64,000 nt of DNA, from positions 24,773,264-24,837,263 of the forward strand of contig NC_135789.1 in assembly GCF_051106095.1 (NCBI RefSeq), read 5' to 3'. A program made the position numbers and the translations under genes. How positions within the stretch are numbered: the first letter of the stretch is position 1; every line of letters begins with the position of its first letter. Source of the stretch: Pogona vitticeps. Lineage: Eukaryota; Chordata; Lepidosauria; Squamata; Agamidae. Below the pieces are notes generated by a model, which was not told the origin of the DNA, did no database searches, and saw nothing but the letters and a program-made list of their open reading frames with translations. Shown here piece by piece: positions 23,408-45,795 of the stretch.

Positions 23408-23795
23408 CTGCCACCAGAAGGGTGAATTCAAAGCCTTTCTTCACTGATTTCCAGTGGATCTGATTTGGAAGGTACGCAATACCAGCGTAGTCTTTATTGT
23501 CCTTGTCAGACTCATAGGGGTCCAGCCGGCCCCAGGGGCTTCTCGGCCGGGAGGGACTGGAAGGTGGCAGAGGAGCAATATGCCGCTCCTTCAAGTCCAA
23601 CGGCCTGGGGCGATGGAACGCCTTCTGATCCTTCTCTTCAGGGTGGGTCCTAGCGGCCATGCTGGTCATCTCAGCCTCTGGACGCTCCAGGATTCGGTGT
23701 TTTTTGGTGTCTTCTTCCGGCTCCTGAGCTGGGCAGCCACCGAGGAATGGAACCAGTTCTGCTTCTTTGCAGTCTTCTTTCAAGAGATCTTTTAT
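23408..23795 (-). CDS. SEPTIN4: SEPTIN4 exon: N-terminal region to start of G domain
   Basis: The acceptor 'cccctgctcag' precedes [20 protein letters not shown], which lines up with the human IKRFLEDTTDDGELSKFV segment. A Pro/Arg-rich linker follows, then [16 protein letters not shown] and [14 protein letters not shown] (polybasic, lipid-binding in septins). The donor follows LLVAG with one base of the next Gly codon. The frame is open throughout, and substitutions against human are conservative in the C-terminal half. Confidence 0.85.
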
Positions 23796-26700
23796 CTGAG
23801 CAGGGGAAGAAGTCAGAGGCAGCCGTGGCAGAAGAGGCAGAGGAAAATCACAGAGAGCTTTGAGTTTTGTTCGGGGTGCACCTCTCCTTACTCTAAGGAG
23901 ACCTCCATCGGAGATCCCACCCCAAGGTTCAAGCGGGGAAAGGAAGCCACCAGCCTACACAATCTGAACCCCACCGGATGTCTGTCTGTCCAAGCTTCAA
24001 GCATCACCGGGGAGGGGGGGCATCTCACTAACACTCTGGCCCAAAGCCACTCCGAGGCCACTGCTCCACAACCCCGCTGCCCTGATGTCTCAAATCTAGG
24101 TACCTTCTCTCGATTCCACCCCAACCCCAAAGAAAGAGACTTATTCCAGGCTCTTGCATGTAGAGGTTGGGAAGGTCTTCTCCCTTCTAGCAGCAAATGT
24201 TGGCACCTTCCGAATTTCGCCACCCTCGGGCAACCCCCAGCCACGAAACCTGACATTACAGCCTTAAATGACACCTCATTTATTTATTTATTTGTGCATT
24301 TATTTATTTCACACACAAAAACCTTGCATGCCAGCCGATTTGGCTGTTCTGGAAGACAGGATCCACACGACACTCTTGATCATGTGTGAGGGGAACGAGG
24401 GCGTAACCAGATTGGTAGGGGTGGACTAGATGCCCCTGGGGTTCTATTCCAGCTCGACACACCTACTGTTTGTTTGCTGCAGAGACCCTGGAAGGGGGGC
24501 TGAACTAAATGACCCTCGGTGGTTATTCCATGCTGCCGAGTTGCATCTGACTTATGGCAACCCTCTGAAAGACTAGCCTCTGAAAAGTTCTTCACCTGAT
24601 CCAGGCCAAACATGCACACACCTGAGAGTTTCACATGGAATCTTAGTTCGAGAAAGAATAAAAGAAGGCTTTGTTCTACGATAGTCCTTTTGAGGCTAGC
24701 GTGTCGCTCTGATGATGATGATAGGAAGCGTCCCAGACCATGTACAGAGCGATGTGTCGGGGGAAGGGCAATCACAGCCTGTAAATGTTCCCTTCACTGA
24801 AGAGGTCTTTTGTTTCAAGTATGGGAGCCATCCAGTCGGGTTTTTTTGGGGGGTGGGGTGGGGTGGCTGAAGCATCCACAAAATTGGGTGAACCACATAG
24901 AGGGGGAAGGGGTACCTTCATTTCATGAGGTCAGGAGCCTTAGGTCCAGTTGTGTAGAACTGCATTGTGTAGGTTTGTATGGCCCGGAGGGAAGGCAGTG
25001 TATCTTTGAACCGGCCTGCCCTCATTGAGGGCTGTCCAGCCATGCTGGACTACTGGTCCCATGATCCCCAGCCTAGTGCCCTTGAGACCCAAGCCAAAAC
25101 CCAGTGATGCCATGGGTGGGGCGGCACCAACAGAACTGGGACTTATTTCCCCCCATCCTGCAACCTGGCAGCCCTCCTGTGTACCCCGAAGCTGATCCAG
25201 AGGTGTGTGTGTCACTGCAAACAGACAAAAATAGCTTGAATTATTTCCTGTACATTTCTTCGTTGGTTTATGTGTGGCTCTAGAATTAGGCATGGATTAT
25301 TCCATCAGGGATAATCCACATGACCTTTTCTTTTTCCAACTATGTTTTCCAGTTATACCATTTTCACCACCCGAGGGAGCACTCCTTCTAGAAAAGGGTT
25401 TCTCAGAGCATATGTTTTGGCTCAAAGTACCTGGAGTTTTCTCCTTGCTTTCCCTTCCTGCTGTGGTCTGCTCTGCAGTGTTTCAGAGCCGGAGAGGGCA
25501 GTGACATCTCTGATGTGGAATATTTCTTCCTCTGATACATGCTCTGACTGACTTTATTTTCAGCTATACTGTGAGTCTTTCCAGTATGGTTCCTACTGTT
25601 GTAATATTCAATATGTAACATGTCTTTCTCTTTAATGGATAACCTTGAAAGGGACCTCATGTGTTCCCTGTGATTAATTAGCCTTATAAATGTAGTCTGT
25701 TTCACCTTCTATCTCCACACCCTCCCTCGGACGGTGCGAAGCTACGAGCAAGGCAGAACCTTTTGAGTTTGCCTACTTATCGGCATTACCTTGACTGCTG
25801 TTGCTTATTTTGCTCAATTATATGGTATGTAATATGGTTTAGATGTTATGTTTCTTTATTAGGGATTCCCGTATACCTTTTCCCTAAGAGACTTAAATAA
25901 AGTATATTTTGAACAACTTATCTCGGTGTCTCGCAGCCTCCTTTATATATTCTTCGCATCACCTACTTCCACCATAGTTCAGCCCATCATGTCTTTTACA
26001 CATAATACTGTTATCATATGATTGCATGTATGTTTTTCTATCCCATTCATTGTTGAGGTACATTTTGGTTTTCATGAATGCAAGTCATGTATACTTATAA
26101 ATAGGTAAATGCAAATAAATGTGCATGGCATGTGGCTGCAGGGTGCAGAAACTTCACCAATAAAAATGAGTGGATACAATTCATTTATTTCCAAAATTTT
26201 ATATCTTTACCAAGTAACACAAGCCAGCTGGCTGGCTTTAAGGAAGCATGTGTGTCGTCATATTCTGCAGCAATTTAAAGGGGAAAAAATCTGCCATATT
26301 TATGATTTGTTGCTATATTTCACTTCACCTCCAGCATAACCTGTGAAACATGGAAGGCTGAGGAGTTGAGCCCAGATTTTACACTGAAATTTACAGGGTT
26401 CTTAACAGTTATCCCTAATCCAGATTCAGCACCATGGAGAGCGCATCTAAACCACAGACAAGACTCCAGAGTCGATTCAGCATCCTTGAAACAGGAACCT
26501 TGCCAGCTCCTGTTAGAGTGGAACAGGTGGAACGGAGAGAGTACATCTGCCCCAAAGTTGTCTAGTGAGTTTCGTGGCCAAGGAAGGATTCGAACCCAGC
26601 TCTCCGTGGCCCAACCCTGTACTCATGACACCGCACTGTCTCAAGAGATAAAATGGGAGGTGGGGTATTCCAACGATTCTAATCCTGCAAGAGAGGATTA

Positions 26701-27283
26701 ATTCTCCCACCCTTTAAGGGAGAGCCCCAAAAAGATCCATTATCAGCAGAGTTTTCACGCGTGCTATTAGCCAGATTGATTTTTGGTTAGGCGATAATGG
26801 ACGGGCCAGCAGAAAGAAGACGGACATGATATTTCGAGCACCCACAGCAGCCGATTTGCAGAAGCTAACTTTCCAGACCATAACTGCATTGCGGTGTGAA
26901 ATGCAAATAGGCACATGGCTTATAGCAGCAAGTTACATCTGTTTGCAGGAGAAAGCAGGGAGAGGCAGCAGCTCTCCATTCTGGCAAAACAGAAATAAAA
27001 ATTAAAATCTGGGCTAAGGGTACACAAGAAATTAGTTGCAGCAAACTAAAGGATACATTCCAGGATTAAGAGGACTGAAACAACTGCAGAAGCCTCCATA
27101 TCATCCTTCTGCAGATGAAAGAGATAAGAAGAGGATGAGTTTCTTGAGAGGGAGAAATTTTGCCCCCAATTTCCTTGCAAAAAGCATCAGTGCTATTGCA
27201 CACGGTGTGCGCATGGACCCAAAAATAAGCCGCAGTTGTTTCATTTCAGAGTGTGAAGCAGTGGATGGGTGTTTTGCATCCTT
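23796..27283. other. Region between the SEPTIN4 piece and MPO 3' end
   Basis: No convincing exon. A start-codon exon for the septin should lie here but I could not identify it. SINE- and LINE-tail fragments occur near 24395-24530, and a reverse-strand SINE core sits at 26555-26645. An A/T-rich stretch with a poly(A)-type signal lies near 25600-25975. The long frames here are antisense or chance. Confidence 0.5.
26555..26645 (-). mobile_element. Sauria-type SINE fragment, reverse strand
   Basis: Plus strand reads 'ggaaggattcgaacccagct' and 'ctcatgacaccgcactgtct', the reverse complement of a SINE box B and box A region. Confidence 0.5.
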
Positions 27284-38615
<11,332 letters not shown>

Positions 38616-39613
38616 ATTCTAGCTGCCTGACCTCAAGTGATTTGGTGACCAACACTTTTTCTACTTACTCACAACCGGGAGAATGGGAGGAACTTCTGAC
38701 CACAAGAACTTGATTGGTGGAGGAAGTGAAAAAAAAACCCACCCACACCACACCTACTAAATAAAATAAAATAAATGAATAAATTCTTTTCTCCTTCCTG
38801 AAACACATCTTCCACTGGGTGCCCATGGATCAAAAAATGGGGCAGGGGAAGGCCCAAGCAGAAGAAAGATTCAGTACCTCAGCATCCCAATACATCTACT
38901 TGGCAGGTCCTGGCAGAAAAGCAAACAAAAAGGCGAGATGGCAGCTTCCCAGTTAGAAGCAACGCTGCCTTGAAAAGTAAAAGACATCGGTTGATCTTCC
39001 AATGTTGGCTTTACAAGGTGTGAATGAGCTTGGCTTTGCTGGATAGTTAGCCACGAGGCAGTAAGCCACAGGATGAAACACAACAGCCAGGAAGGATTCG
39101 TCTCGGGGGCACTAACGTTTCATCATCTTGCCAATCAGCCCATGGAGAATGTTTGAACAGAGCCCTCCAGACTTCAACATGCTCTCCTTAGGTGCTTAAA
39201 TGAAATTAAAGGCCTTTTAAAAGACCTGCCTGCCCAAATTATAAAGATTGCGTGGTTTGAAAATCAAATATTTTTAAGCTTACTCGGACTCTCGCTCCAG
39301 TGCAGAAAGAAAAAGAAAGTTTTAATTTCCCTCCAGATGCTTAGAAAACTTTCCCCTAGGGCCTGCATAATCTTCTCTAAAAAGCTGCCCTGTTCCTTAC
39401 AAAAGGTATATTTATTTAAAGAACATTCTTCTGAACTTTACAAAAACTCTTCCTGTTTAGCTCTCTCGTTTCTGAACTGTATCGGCCTTTGATATATGGG
39501 TGGGAGCAACTGTGGCCCTTCAGGGGTGGCTGGACTACAATTCCCATTAGCCTCAGCCCAGACCATGGTGAAGGGTGCTGGGATTTGCAGTATGGCAACA
39601 AGTAGAACCATAG

Positions 39614-39985
39614 ATCATATTTTTTTCATGTATAAGACTATAGTTTTGTGTAAAATCTTTAGACTCAAAATTGAGGGTCGTCTTATACACGGAAGTAAGC
39701 TGAGGAGGGGAAAAAAGCAAGTGGAGGGGAAAGCAGGGATCAAAGTGATCCTGCGGGGCTTTGATCCCTGCTTTCCCCTCCACTTGCTAAGCCTTAGCAA
39801 AAGGAAAGCAGGGATCAAAGTGCTGCAGGATCGCTTTGATCCCCGCTTTCCCCTCTGCCTGCTAAGTCCCATGGGGCTTAGCAAAAGGAGGGGGAAAGGA
39901 TCAAAGCAATCCCGTGGCTATATAAGGGGGGAAAGGGATCAAAATGATTGTGCAGTCATGGAATTGCTTTGATTCCTTTCCCCTC
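39614..39985. repeat. Foldback array of alternating inverted units
   Basis: Several units of about 35-45 bases built on 'ggggaaagcagggatcaaag' alternate with their reverse complement ('ctttgatccctgctttcccc'), spaced by 'gatcctgc'-type loops and 'ttagcaaaagg' words. Just left lies 'gagggtcgtcttatacacgg'. The whole block could fold into multiple hairpins. Likely a degraded or rearranged DNA transposon; the family is not identified. Confidence 0.75.
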
Positions 39986-40361
39986 CTTTTGCTAAGCTAC
40001 GCAAATCAAGCCTGGAGCAGCAGCCCCCTAAATGCAGGGCCCCTGCAAGATTTTATATCCTAACTGGGGAAATCCGGGCCAAGCTTTGCACCCCGTGAAG
40101 GAACGAGAGGGGAGGTATGGGGGGGTGATGAGGAAGGGGACTTCTCCAGAAAAACCGAGCTTTGCAAAAATTGCCTGTTGCACAGAATCCGGCAGCCTGG
40201 TGTGTCGCTTGTGCTGTCTCATGCGGTGGCATTGCCAACGGCAGTGTGGAAAGACAAACGAAATCAAGCAAACGGGGCCAGCAAACCGGGACACTTGGCC
40301 CATTTTGGCGAATCACGTCAGGGAGGGACTTACAGGGAGTAGCGGAGGGCTTTCTATGCAG

Positions 40362-40510
40362 GCAGGGTGGCACAGTGGTTAGAGATCTCTGCACTAGAAC
40401 GTTAGCCATCTGGGCTCTCTCTCCCTGCCGAGCTGCGAGTCTCACGCTGGCCTCGGCCCGGCCGGTCCCTCTCTCTTTCTCAGTCTGACCTACATCACAA
40501 AGAGTTTTGG
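40362..40510 (+). mobile_element. Sauria-type SINE
   Basis: Head 'ggcagggtggcacagtggtt' and the downstream 'tcagtctgacctacatcaca' match the longer form of the squamate tRNA-derived SINE. Box B is diverged. Confidence 0.5.
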
Positions 40511-40910
40511 GAAGATCACAGGAGGTGGAGGAAATCTCCCCGAACTGACATGATAAGAGGAAAGATGGGTAGGGGACGAACTGATCCATGAAAAACAAAT
40601 TTGAAAGGATGTCGTTTTGGCAGCACGATGGATCTGCCGGGGAAGATCGGCTCTGGAGAAGCCTGAGATCCAAAACAATGTATTCCCTCTCTTGGGAGAA
40701 CGTTGGTGCGAAGACATTTCCAAAGGCATAAAAATATGTACAAACATACCCCGTGTAACCCAGATTCTCTGCTCCTTGGTTTGTCATCTCCGGGAGTCAC
40801 ACGGAAATAAATCTGTGAGTCTAGGCAAACTCCAGAAAAGTTATCTTCTCCCATTTTGCTGTTGTTCCCACAGTTGTATACTACTTATCATACTAATATT
40901 ATTATAATGA

Positions 40911-41050
40911 TCTTAGAACTGCAGGGCTGGAAGGGACCCTATAAGATCATCCAGTCCAGCGCCTGCCGAGGAGGTCCTGTCGGGAATTGAACTCACAACT
41001 TCGGGCTCTGCAGCCAGAGACCTAAATCACTGAGACATCCAGCAGGGCTT
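40911..41050 (-). mobile_element. tRNA-derived SINE, reverse strand
   Basis: Plus strand runs tail first ('gcagggctggaagggaccct', 'catccagtccagcgcctgcc'), then box B complement ('cgggaattgaactcacaact') and head complement ('gagacctaaatcactgagac'). Close to full length. Confidence 0.75.
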
Positions 41051-42044
41051 CACATGTTTAGAACGAGTGAATCCCCAACCTGAGTTGGGGAAGGTGAAAC
41101 TTTAGCCCTCCAGGCCGTCCTGCATCATGGGCCACATGAGTGGAGGATGCTGAGTGCGGAAGTCCGAACATCTAAGGGGCCACAGGTTTGCCCCTCTGCC
41201 CAGAAAGCTGCAATTGGTCGGACCCTTTCTGGCACATAACCGGGCTAGAGAAAATATTTTTTTCTAACTCGAGAAGAGGGAAGAAAACCAGAATTACAAC
41301 ATTCCCGCCCCGCTCCTCTGTAAAAACCACAGTTAATTAGGATCCCTTGAGAAAGAGCAGAGGCAGTTTAAAATGTTGAAATTTGGCTTCCCCTTATTTG
41401 CACCTGAGAAATGTGTCTTGCACATGAAGGATACCCTTTTAAGGGCATAACAGAAGGCTCTTTCGATGTTTTCCTCTCTCTCTCTCTTCCCCCATCCCCT
41501 CTGGTTGGAAAAAAAACAAACCCCGAATTATTGCATCTTCCAGAAAGCCGAACGTTGCAAAGACCAAGCAACCCACTGGTATACTCAGGAGAAACCCGTT
41601 TTAAAACTTAATTGTCCTCTTGGAAAGAAAAGTTCCACTTGTGTCTTTGTGAGACTGCCTTCTCCTGGATTTCCTGGATAATTCTGCATAGTTTGGAAAA
41701 AGCAGCTTTTCTAAACTCAGGGTGATTCTGTCCTTCATCCGACAGATAAACCAGGTAGCTTAAGTCACAGTAGAGCTGGCTCAAAAGATAGTTTGCTAAG
41801 CAGTAACAGTGTAATTACTAGTTATAGTTACTAGTTGTAACTAGCTACAACTACTTGGCAAAAACAAGTAGTTGTAACTAGTTACATCTAAGCTCTGCTC
41901 ATGGAGTAATTTAAAGTCCTCCTTCATTTTGGTGTGGTATTCTTCCTCAGGATGCAGGGTCTCCATATTGAAATATGGTGGCAGGATTGACTGCTCTGGG
42001 AAATAATGGTGTTGAGAATTCTTCCCCACCCATCTCAGCAAAAC

Positions 42045-42324
42045 ATGGGGGGTGTTTCTGATTTTTTTTTAGTATAAATCCCATAATTCTCCACTCTGGG
42101 AGTTCTATCTGGAAGACAGACACCTTACAATCAACTTAACTGTGGCTCGCCTGGGAGAAAAGGCCTTAACTGGAAGGCTCTTGAGGCCGAGCTAGGCCTA
42201 GCTCTGTTCCTGCCCCAGTGCTTTCTGGGAGCTTGCTTGCTTTCAGAGCAGGAAGCTAGGCCGTGCTAGGCCTAGCCGCCTTCCAGTGGGATCCGTCGTC
42301 CAAACCAGCCAAAAATCCCATCCC
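42045..42324. mobile_element. TA-flanked foldback MITE, family 1, copy 2
   Basis: Left arm 'aaatcccataattctccact' and 'gctcgcctgggagaaaaggc'; paired 'ctaggcctagc' words in the middle; right end 'aaaaatcccatccc' followed by TA. It is shorter than the other copies, with a reduced right arm. Confidence 0.65.
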
Positions 42325-43133
42325 TACCAGCAGACCCTTAGCAAAAACAATGAACTGGGAACGTGAAGCCTCGATTTTTGTGAAAATAGACTTTAATGTA
42401 ATAAATTAGGTTTTTGTTTTTTAAAATAAAAAACATCGTTCGTCCACGTGTTCCATGGCCCAGACTGAGCGGCACGAGAAGGGTCCCGCGCCCCCCCAGG
42501 AAAAACATGCAGAGAGACATCAGCAGCAAGGAGACACACCATGGATGTCAACACCAATGACAATACACTCCCACGGGCATGGCAATGGACCTCACATGAG
42601 ACAGAGTTGTGGGGTTGCAACCTGCTTTCTTCCCCAGCTTACAAGACCTTGGGAGCAGAAAAATTCACCGAAAATAGACCTGAGGATTAAACAGAATCTG
42701 TTTGGCACGGCAGGAAAGGTGAAGGAGAAGAGTCCCACAGCTATTTGGAGAGATATTTTCAAATTAAAATTTCAGGTTTAGCCTCCTTTTCCTTCCTGCA
42801 AAACCTCTTGAGTGTCTCTGGCAGGCAACGCAACTCACAATTCTCCTTCAAGGCAAACCTGGCGACCAGGAGAAATAAACAAGAGCCCACAGTCGGCTTT
42901 CTGGAATGTTCCATGGACTTGGGGGACGAAGACACGGCATATCCCACATCGTAGCAAAAGCCTTGTACAAAGCTGGTGGCGATTCTTTCTCATGGCTAAC
43001 CAATCCTCTGGCCCAAACCTTATGGCTGTTTTACGGCGGTGTAAAGCAAACAATGTAATGCTTCGCGCTGAATTGCTGCAAGTTTCAAAGTCAGCAGACA
43101 TGCTATCTGTTGAGTGCTGAAATCCCATGACTA

Positions 43134-43845
43134 GAGATCATATTTTTAGATTTCTTGGACTACAAACCCCACATTTCTCAATTCTCAGAGTCCTTTCTGA
43201 TAGCCAGGCAGCTAAATTTGGCTCGCCTGGAAGAAAGGCCTTAATCGGAAAGCTCTGAAACTCAGCTAGGCCTAAGCTCACCCACATTTCCTGTTTCTGC
43301 CCCAGTACTAGCTGGGAGTTTTCTTTATGAACAGGGAGCTACATGGAGCTAGGCCTCAAAACCTTCCAGTCAAGGCCCTTCTCCCAGGTGAGCAAAAGAG
43401 AGCTGTGTTAATTAATGCCCCTCCCCGTGGAGTCTCAATTAGTACTGACACTGGCAACATTTTGGTGCCAAGTCATGACACACTTATTAGATCCTTTGGG
43501 ACTGAAGGATCATGGCCTAGATAGGTTTTAGTGCAATGGTTTTAATATCTGAATTTTTTAATTTTGTGATATTTCATGTCAAGTTATTTTAAGTATCTCA
43601 GGTTTTAAAATTGTTTTATACAGATTTGTAACGTACCACCAGGTCCTGTGATATAGGATGGGTTATAAATGTTCAAATAAATAAAATAAATAATAATAAT
43701 AAATAATAATAATAAATAGTTAGGCAGCTGTCTGCCAGGTAGGTAAGGTAAAGGTAAAGGTTCCCCTTAGCTGTCTGCCAGGTAGAACTCCCCGAATAGA
43801 GAATTCTGGGATTTGTAGTAAATAAAATCCAAAAATCTCACCTCT
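43134..43845. mobile_element. TA-flanked foldback MITE, family 1, copy 3, interrupted
   Basis: The left part (43134 to about 43400) and right end (about 43786-43845, 'attctgggatttgtagtaaa') belong to the same foldback element as 28077 and 44503. Between them lies about 300 bases of foreign DNA that ends in A/T-rich 'aataaat' repeats, consistent with a LINE tail. A tiny SINE-tail insert sits at 43743-43768. Confidence 0.6.
43743..43768 (-). mobile_element. 26-bp SINE tail flanked by 17-bp target duplication
   Basis: The insert is the reverse complement of the tail of the SINE at 17045 ('aaggggaacctttacctt'). The perfect 17-bp direct repeat 'agctgtctgccaggtag' brackets it at 43726-43742 and 43769-43785. 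It looks like a retrotransposition event that copied only the 3' tail. Confidence 0.8.
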
Positions 43846-44502
43846 GCCCCTGCCTAGGCTGACTTTGAACCTTTGTGGCAATTCACTAGCAAAAGTAACA
43901 GTGTTGGTGTTGTGGGCATAACTAAGAGGATTTTGACCATTACAGAGAGACTGTAATTAAAAGCTAAAATCCGTTAGTGTTCCGGAAAAGCAGTTCTGGC
44001 AGACATTCCAGACTGAACAACGCAAACAAACCCGGTGTTTGCCTCCCAATGACCAATCACAAAACAAGACAAGGTGATTTGCAAACTACAGGAGATGTGC
44101 AAAGATGTGACAGTCAACTGTCTTTCAGCACTTGAGGAATGTCCGCTTTTAAGGATGTGTTCTCCACAATGTCTCAGGTGACCCTATATAAGGAGACAAA
44201 GCGGTGGAATATTATTTTATCTTGCCCCCGCCCCACCCCACTATTGTGCTGACTGCACAATTCTGAGATGTTTGTACACAGAGCTGCTGAGCTGCTTAAG
44301 AGGTGCATAAAAGGAATTAGGAGGAAAAGAGACCAATTCAGTTCCTCCAGAGGTGTCACGATTTCCATACATCATCCCTATTATAATAATGTACTAATGC
44401 AATCATATATTGACTGCACCTCTGCCTTGTGGTATATCTGTTATACATCAGTGACCATAACTGAGTGCATGAACTGAGGACCACCTGAGTATACGACAGC
44501 TA

Positions 44503-44867
44503 AGGGATGGGATTTCTGGATTTCTTTTGGATTACAAAGCCTATAGCTCTCCATTCTGGGTGTTCCACCTGATAGAACCACATCGATCAACACCAAGATG
44601 TGGCTCACCTGGAGAAAAGGCCTAGCTGGGAAGTCTTTGGGGCTTATTTTAGGCCTAGCTTCCTGTGTAGCCAGGAGTTTCCTTTCTACACAGGAAGTTC
44701 AGGTGGAACTAGGCCTAGGATAGGCCTCAAAGCCTTAAGCTAGGCCTTTCCCCCCCAGGTGAGCCCCATTTAGGTGTCTGTCAGTGTGGGTGTGTTGGAT
44801 AGAAAACCCAGAATGGAGAATTATGGGATGTAGAGATAAAAATAAATAAATCCAGAGATCCCATTCC
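44503..44867. mobile_element. TA-flanked foldback MITE, family 1, copy 4
   Basis: The best-preserved copy. It begins 'agggatgggatttctggatt' after TA and ends 'ccagagatcccattcc' before TA. Arms pair through 'ctccattctgggtg' with 'acccagaatggagaa', 'ggctcacctgg' with 'ccaggtgagcc', and central 'taggcctag' words. No open frame. Confidence 0.75.
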
Positions 44868-45660
44868 TAGTGGCAACCCGCCTGAACAGCAGTGCATATC
44901 GCTTACACGATGATGGGTTTACACACTAGCCCGGTAGGATTCTGGCCACTGTGAATCTCATTCCCGAAAACTCTGGAGGGAGACATTCCCAGGTCAAAAG
45001 ATAACGACACAGGTCAAGAGAGGTGTGTGAATCCTCTTTGGGCGAACATGTGTGGATCGGAAGCCTGGCTGTCTTTTGTCCATCCAGCTTTCAAAAGAAA
45101 CAAATTTCTTCCCACTTTGTTGGTCCTCTCGTTGATGGCAACCCATCCTTTCTTCTGTTTCAGATGAAGTCAGCCCTGCACACCAGGGCGAGGAGGAGCG
45201 GAACGTTCTGGATTCGGGACTGGAGACGTCAGACGGGGAGGGAGCTGAGCTGCTGAGAGAAGGGATTTGAGGAAGGCGCTTGGATTCCATCAACAGGAGA
45301 TGTTTTCTGGAATAAACGGAGATGGGGGGGTGCCCACAAAACGACGTCACAGGCAAAACCACACACTGAGGAAAAGAGATCTTGTGGGGCTTTTTTTTTG
45401 GGGGGGGGACATAGCCCCTTTTCTGGAGCTTCACACACGCCCCCCTTGCTTCACAGACCTCACCCAGCAGTTTCCTGGAAACAAAATGCCATCACGGCTG
45501 AGGTTTCTAGTCCTCATTACTCCATTCTCTCTTACTCCAGTACTTTTTTTCGGTGGCTCAGCACAGCCGTTGCCACCAGAGCGTCCCTTTCGGAAGGGTT
45601 GAGTTTTTGAAACTTCCAGGAATGGAGGCTTTCCCCCCCCCCCCGACATCTTTTTGACCC

Positions 45661-45795
45661 TTAACACTGAGGAAGTCCCATCTCGGGGTCACGAAGGACA
45701 AAGAGGCTCCCCTCCACGACCGAGGGGGCAGGGGTGGCTTTTAGCTGCTGAGCAAAGATCTCACGAGGGTGTCCCTTGTGATCGAGTGGATCCCA
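45661..45795 (-). CDS. TSPOAP1: Tentative last exon of TSPOAP1
   Basis: After acceptor 'ttcttctgtag' the frame reads [20 protein letters not shown] and ends [11 protein letters not shown] before TAA. Its phase fits exon 46768-46869, and human TSPOAP1 also ends in Cys. However, I see no clear similarity along its length, so another end exon, perhaps near 45160-45260, is possible. Confidence 0.35.
   Translation of the reverse strand, partial: WDPLDHKGHPREIFAQQLKATPAPSVVEGSLFVLRDPEMGLPQC

Larger units (their letters stand above)
21628..23795 (-). pseudogene. SEPTIN4: SEPTIN4, partial: three exons, mid-GTPase and C-terminal exons absent
   Basis: Septins are filament-forming GTPases of the cytoskeleton. 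Three exons are clear. 23408-23795 (388 nt) gives a variable N-terminus, then [12 protein letters not shown] and [14 protein letters not shown], which match the long SEPTIN4 isoform. 22161-22247 (87 nt) gives the P-loop GESGLGKST and [15 protein letters not shown]. 21628-21790 (163 nt) gives [15 protein letters not shown], then [19 protein letters not shown] to VVKERNR. All have good splice sites. Between the second and third exons only 370 bases remain, without the exons for switch regions, DTPGFGD and AKAD motifs (roughly 175 residues in human). The two exons share phase, so they would join in frame. No C-terminal coiled-coil exon is visible. It may be a decayed or partial duplicate, an internally deleted gene, or an assembly error. 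The start codon exon is not identified. Confidence 0.75.
38616..45660. other. Intergenic region between MPO and TSPOAP1
   Basis: The MPO promoter should lie just above 38615 but no core element could be fixed by eye. The rest is repeat-dense: a foldback array at 39614-39985, SINEs at 40362-40510 and 40911-41050, three family-1 MITEs at 42045-42324, 43134-43845 and 44503-44867, and a member of an unclassified repeat at 44040-44190. Frames on both strands near 45000-45450 show no recognisable product, though an alternative TSPOAP1 end exon could hide there. Confidence 0.6.

Noticed and set aside
23454-24389. 311-codon plus-strand open frame
   Set aside because: Antisense to the septin N-terminal exon and continuing into repeats; no recognisable domain.
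25597-25974. Possible solo LTR with an AATAAA signal
   Set aside because: A poly(A)-type signal and a plausible downstream end are present, but no second copy, inverted TG/CA ends or target duplication could be fixed by eye.
44994-45434. 146-codon minus-strand frame as the TSPOAP1 end
   Set aside because: It has an acceptor-like site and a Ser-rich stretch, but no match to the family C-terminus; the exon at 45661-45795 fits phase better.
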